The position numbers and the translations under genes were made by a program. The notes below the pieces were generated by a model, which was not told the DNA's origin, made no database searches, and saw only the letters and a list, made by a program, of their open reading frames with translations. Positions 61,611 to 64,000 of a stretch of DNA of 64,000 nt are shown here, piece after piece. Numbering within the stretch: the stretch's first letter is position 1; each line of letters opens with the position of its first letter. This stretch comes from Flavobacterium sp. H122 (GTDB lineage: Bacteria; Bacteroidota; Bacteroidia; Flavobacteriales; Flavobacteriaceae), in assembly GCF_004959765.1 (NCBI RefSeq), contig NZ_SJZD01000002.1, positions 248,001 to 312,000 on the forward strand, given 5' to 3'.

Positions 61611-63377
61611 ATGAAAGGCAAATTATTACATTCCATAGATTCTCCTTCCGATTTAAAAAAATTGGAACTATCCCAACTTCCTGACTTAGCTCAGGAACTG
61701 CGTAATTTTATTATCGAAGTTATTTCTCAGAAAGAAGGGCATTTAGGAGCAAGTTTGGGTGTGGTGGAATTGACAATTGCACTGCATTACGTTTTTAATA
61801 CACCCAATGATTTGCTGGTTTGGGATGTTGGACATCAGGCTTACGGACATAAAATTCTAACGGGCAGGAGAGATGTCTTTCATACCAACAGAGATTTTAA
61901 TGGAATTTCAGGATTTCCTAAACGGAGTGAGAGTGTTTATGATACTTTTGGGGTGGGACATTCTTCAACTTCTATTTCTGCAGTGCTGGGAATGGCTATG
62001 GCTTCCAAGTTAAAAGGGGAAAATGAAAAACAGCATATTGCCGTAATTGGTGATGCTTCCATTGCATCGGGAATGGCGTTTGAAGCTTTAAATCATGCCG
62101 GTGATACTGATGCCAATGTGTTGGTTATCCTGAATGATAATGCTATAGGTATCGATCCAAGTGTTGGCGCATTAAAAGAATATTTAACATCTTTTAAGGA
62201 AGGGAATCTTCACGAAGAAAATAATATTTTCAAAGCTTTGAATTTTGATTATTCAGGGCCTATTGACGGACATGATTTAAACGGATTAATTACCGAATTG
62301 AATCGCCTTAAAAATGTAAAAGGCCCTAAATTTCTTCATGTTATTACCACAAAAGGGAAAGGGCTTACATTGGCTGAAGAAAATCAGGTTAAGTATCATG
62401 CCCCGGGAAAGTTTGATCCCGAAACAGGGAAGATTTACCCTAAAGAAGAGGATGGTTTACCTCCAAAATTTCAGGATGTTTTTGGGCATGCTTTAGTTGA
62501 ATTGGCTGAAAAAAATGATAAAATAATAGGAGTGACTCCAGCAATGCCTTCAGGGTCTTCGATGAAGTTTATGATGGAAGCATTTCCGGACAGAGCTTTT
62601 GATGTTGGAATTGCAGAGCAACATGCTGTTACATTTTCTGCAGGAATGGCAACACAAGGGATGACAGTTTTTTGTAATGTGTATTCTACCTTTTTGCAAA
62701 GAGCTTACGATCAGGTTATTCATGATGTGGTTTTGCAGGATTTACCTGTAGTTTTTTGTTTGGATCGTGCAGGATTTGTGGGTGAAGACGGTGCCACTCA
62801 CCATGGAGTATTTGATTTGGCTTATTTAAGTTGTATTCCAAATTTAATTATAACTGCCCCTTTAAATGAAATTGAGCTCAGAAATTTGATGTATACGGCT
62901 CAGTTGGGCTTGGAGCATCCAATATCAATTCGTTACCCCCGCGGAAGAGGTTTTGTTAAAGATTGGCAAAAACCATTTGAAAAAATTGAAATTGGAAAAG
63001 CAGTGTGTTTGAAGGAAGGCGATGATACAGCAGTTTTGTCAACAGGGACTATTGGCAACAATGTAATCAAAGCATTGGGAAGTATAAGCGAAAATAAACC
63101 AGCCCATTATCATTTTCCGTTTGTAAAGCCATTAGATGAAAAGGCACTTCATGAAATTGGCAGAAAATACAAAAAAATAATTACCATTGAAGAAGGTGTT
63201 GTGAATGGCGGTTTTGGCAGTTTGATAAGCAGTTTTTTTCTAGAACACGATTATTCGTTATCGATTAAAAAACTGGGAATTCCGGATGAATTTATAGAGC
63301 AGGGTACAGTGAATCAATTGCAGCAACTTTGTAAAATTGACGCCGATAATTTAATAGAATACTTTAAGACTTTATAA
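61611..63377 (+). CDS. dxs: 1-deoxy-D-xylulose-5-phosphate synthase
   Basis: 588 aa from the ATG at 61611 (a TTG frame at 61602 is less likely). TPP-binding motif GDASIASGMAFEALNHAG, HLGASLGVVELT, the YDVGIAEQHAVTFSAG-type segment and RYPRGRG. Makes DXP from pyruvate and glyceraldehyde-3-phosphate for isoprenoids. A little shorter than the ~620 aa of E. coli Dxs. Confident. Confidence 0.96.
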   Translation: MKGKLLHSIDSPSDLKKLELSQLPDLAQELRNFIIEVISQKEGHLGASLGVVELTIALHYVFNTPNDLLVWDVGHQAYGHKILTGRRDVFHTNRDFNGISGFPKRSESVYDTFGVGHSSTSISAVLGMAMASKLKGENEKQHIAVIGDASIASGMAFEALNHAGDTDANVLVILNDNAIGIDPSVGALKEYLTSFKEGNLHEENNIFKALNFDYSGPIDGHDLNGLITELNRLKNVKGPKFLHVITTKGKGLTLAEENQVKYHAPGKFDPETGKIYPKEEDGLPPKFQDVFGHALVELAEKNDKIIGVTPAMPSGSSMKFMMEAFPDRAFDVGIAEQHAVTFSAGMATQGMTVFCNVYSTFLQRAYDQVIHDVVLQDLPVVFCLDRAGFVGEDGATHHGVFDLAYLSCIPNLIITAPLNEIELRNLMYTAQLGLEHPISIRYPRGRGFVKDWQKPFEKIEIGKAVCLKEGDDTAVLSTGTIGNNVIKALGSISENKPAHYHFPFVKPLDEKALHEIGRKYKKIITIEEGVVNGGFGSLISSFFLEHDYSLSIKKLGIPDEFIEQGTVNQLQQLCKIDADNLIEYFKTL

Positions 63378-63380
63378 AAG

Positions 63381-63409
63381 AAAAACTCCGCTGAAAAGCG
63401 GAGTTTTTT
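63381..63409. terminator. Bidirectional terminator of dxs
   Basis: ACTCCGCT (63385-63392), loop GAAA, AGCGGAGT (63397-63404), with A4 before and T5 after. Confidence 0.82.
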
Positions 63410-63427
63410 GTGGTTTTCAATATGAAA

Positions 63428-64000
63428 TTATCGAATGATTAGTTTTTGTGTTCCCTGAAATCCTTTCCCTGAAACTTTTAAAATGTAGTTTCCGGTGCTA
63501 AGTTTGCCAAAGTTGATTTCCTGTGAATTACCACTGATATTGATAATACTGTTATATATATTTTTACCCGAAATGTCAAATAGTTCAACCTTAGTGTCTC
63601 CATAGGTTTTTTCTGATGTAATGGTTACGTTTCCATTGCTTATTGTAGGGTAAACTTTAATATGATTGTCAGCAATTTCGTTTTTAGGATTTGATAAAGT
63701 CGCTGATAAAGCTCCGGAGAAAACGCCTCTTCCATAAGTTGCTGCAAAAACGTTGTATGCAGTTGGTGCAGTTGGTGAATTTGGCTGTAAATCTAAATCA
63801 GTAACTTTTACATTGCTCATTCCGTTGTAAGATTGTTTCCAGTCTAAATTTTGATCAGATGTCCCACTTGGGTTGAATGTATTGGCATACCATACACCTA
63901 AATCAGTTCCAATCATAATTTCAGCAGAGTTTAAGGGATTCTGTAAAATACATTTTACTGGTAAATCGGGTAGATTACCATCTAATTTGTACCAATTGGT
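63428..64000 (-). CDS. T9SS-sorted BNR/Ycf48-like protein, 5' part beyond window
   Basis: The open frame runs from the stop at 63428 to the window edge, so the gene starts outside. The visible part has NWYKLDGNLPDLPVKCI, then IGTDLGVWYANTF, the BNR/Asp-box style of sialidase-like or Ycf48-like propellers, and a T9SS CTD (IKVYPTISNGNVTIT, ELFDISGKN, STGNYILKVSGKG, TQKLIIR). Probably a large secreted or surface protein. Upstream unknown. Confidence 0.82.
   Translation of the reverse strand, partial: TNWYKLDGNLPDLPVKCILQNPLNSAEIMIGTDLGVWYANTFNPSGTSDQNLDWKQSYNGMSNVKVTDLDLQPNSPTAPTAYNVFAATYGRGVFSGALSATLSNPKNEIADNHIKVYPTISNGNVTITSEKTYGDTKVELFDISGKNIYNSIINISGNSQEINFGKLSTGNYILKVSGKGFQGTQKLIIR

Overview
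The window looks like chromosome from a low-GC member of the Bacteroidota, most likely a Flavobacterium-like member of the Flavobacteriaceae. The evidence is several type IX secretion (T9SS) C-terminal sorting domains, a TonB-dependent receptor with a carboxypeptidase-like N-terminal domain, lipoproteins with acidic residues after the lipobox cysteine, promoter elements of the Bacteroidota form (TTG, 17-23 nt, TAnnTTTG) and almost no Shine-Dalgarno sequences. This is inferred from gene families; no rRNA gene is present.

Layout. 1-4.5 kb: a LuxE/PaaK-like acyl-protein synthetase, then small secreted and T9SS-sorted proteins. 4.6-10.6 kb: a surface lipoprotein and TonB receptor, divergent from an OmpR-family response regulator and its histidine kinase, which reads as one regulated uptake module. 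10.7-24 kb: housekeeping genes (trmB, LysE-type exporter, alkyltransferase-like protein, LpxH-like phosphoesterase, Mrp/ApbC ATPase, NifU-domain protein, ferredoxin-NADP reductase, EamA transporter, two glycosyltransferases, LPG-synthase-like membrane protein). 24-31 kb: ruvC, hemW, a cyclase-family protein and small genes, with two apparent single-gene insertions: a HEPN-motif protein between ruvC and hemW, and a GxxExxY (PD-(D/E)XK-like) gene between two related palindromic repeats. 31-40.6 kb: DUF4407 protein, then a three-gene set of a giant TPR/MORN-like protein, an intact transglutaminase-like protein and a paralogue that has lost its catalytic residues.

40.7-43.1 kb is the most plastic part: a broken RAYT (REP-associated tyrosine transposase) gene between repeats, REP-like hairpins, an orphan lipoprotein and a restriction endonuclease with an apparently replaced C-terminus. 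43.2-52 kb is a four-gene minus-strand unit: a T9SS-sorted repeat protein, a large RHS/YD partner, an RHS protein ending in a putative lipase-type (THSRG) toxin domain, and a small membrane protein that is the likely immunity factor. 52.4-64 kb returns to housekeeping: phospholipid-methyltransferase-like protein, M20 dipeptidase, tRNA-Leu(UAG), TlpA-like thioredoxin, aspS, a Crp-family regulator, DinB, cold-shock protein, tadA, dxs, and the 3' end of a T9SS-sorted BNR-type protein.

Candidate new systems, in order: the RHS-lipase/membrane-immunity operon headed by a T9SS protein; the GxxExxY gene with its flanking palindromes; the solitary HEPN-motif gene at ruvC-hemW; and the unrecognised 175-aa proline-rich protein at 14.8 kb with a structured leader. 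A REP-like core occurs both between genes (17.9-18.05 kb) and inside a coding sequence (50.85 kb).
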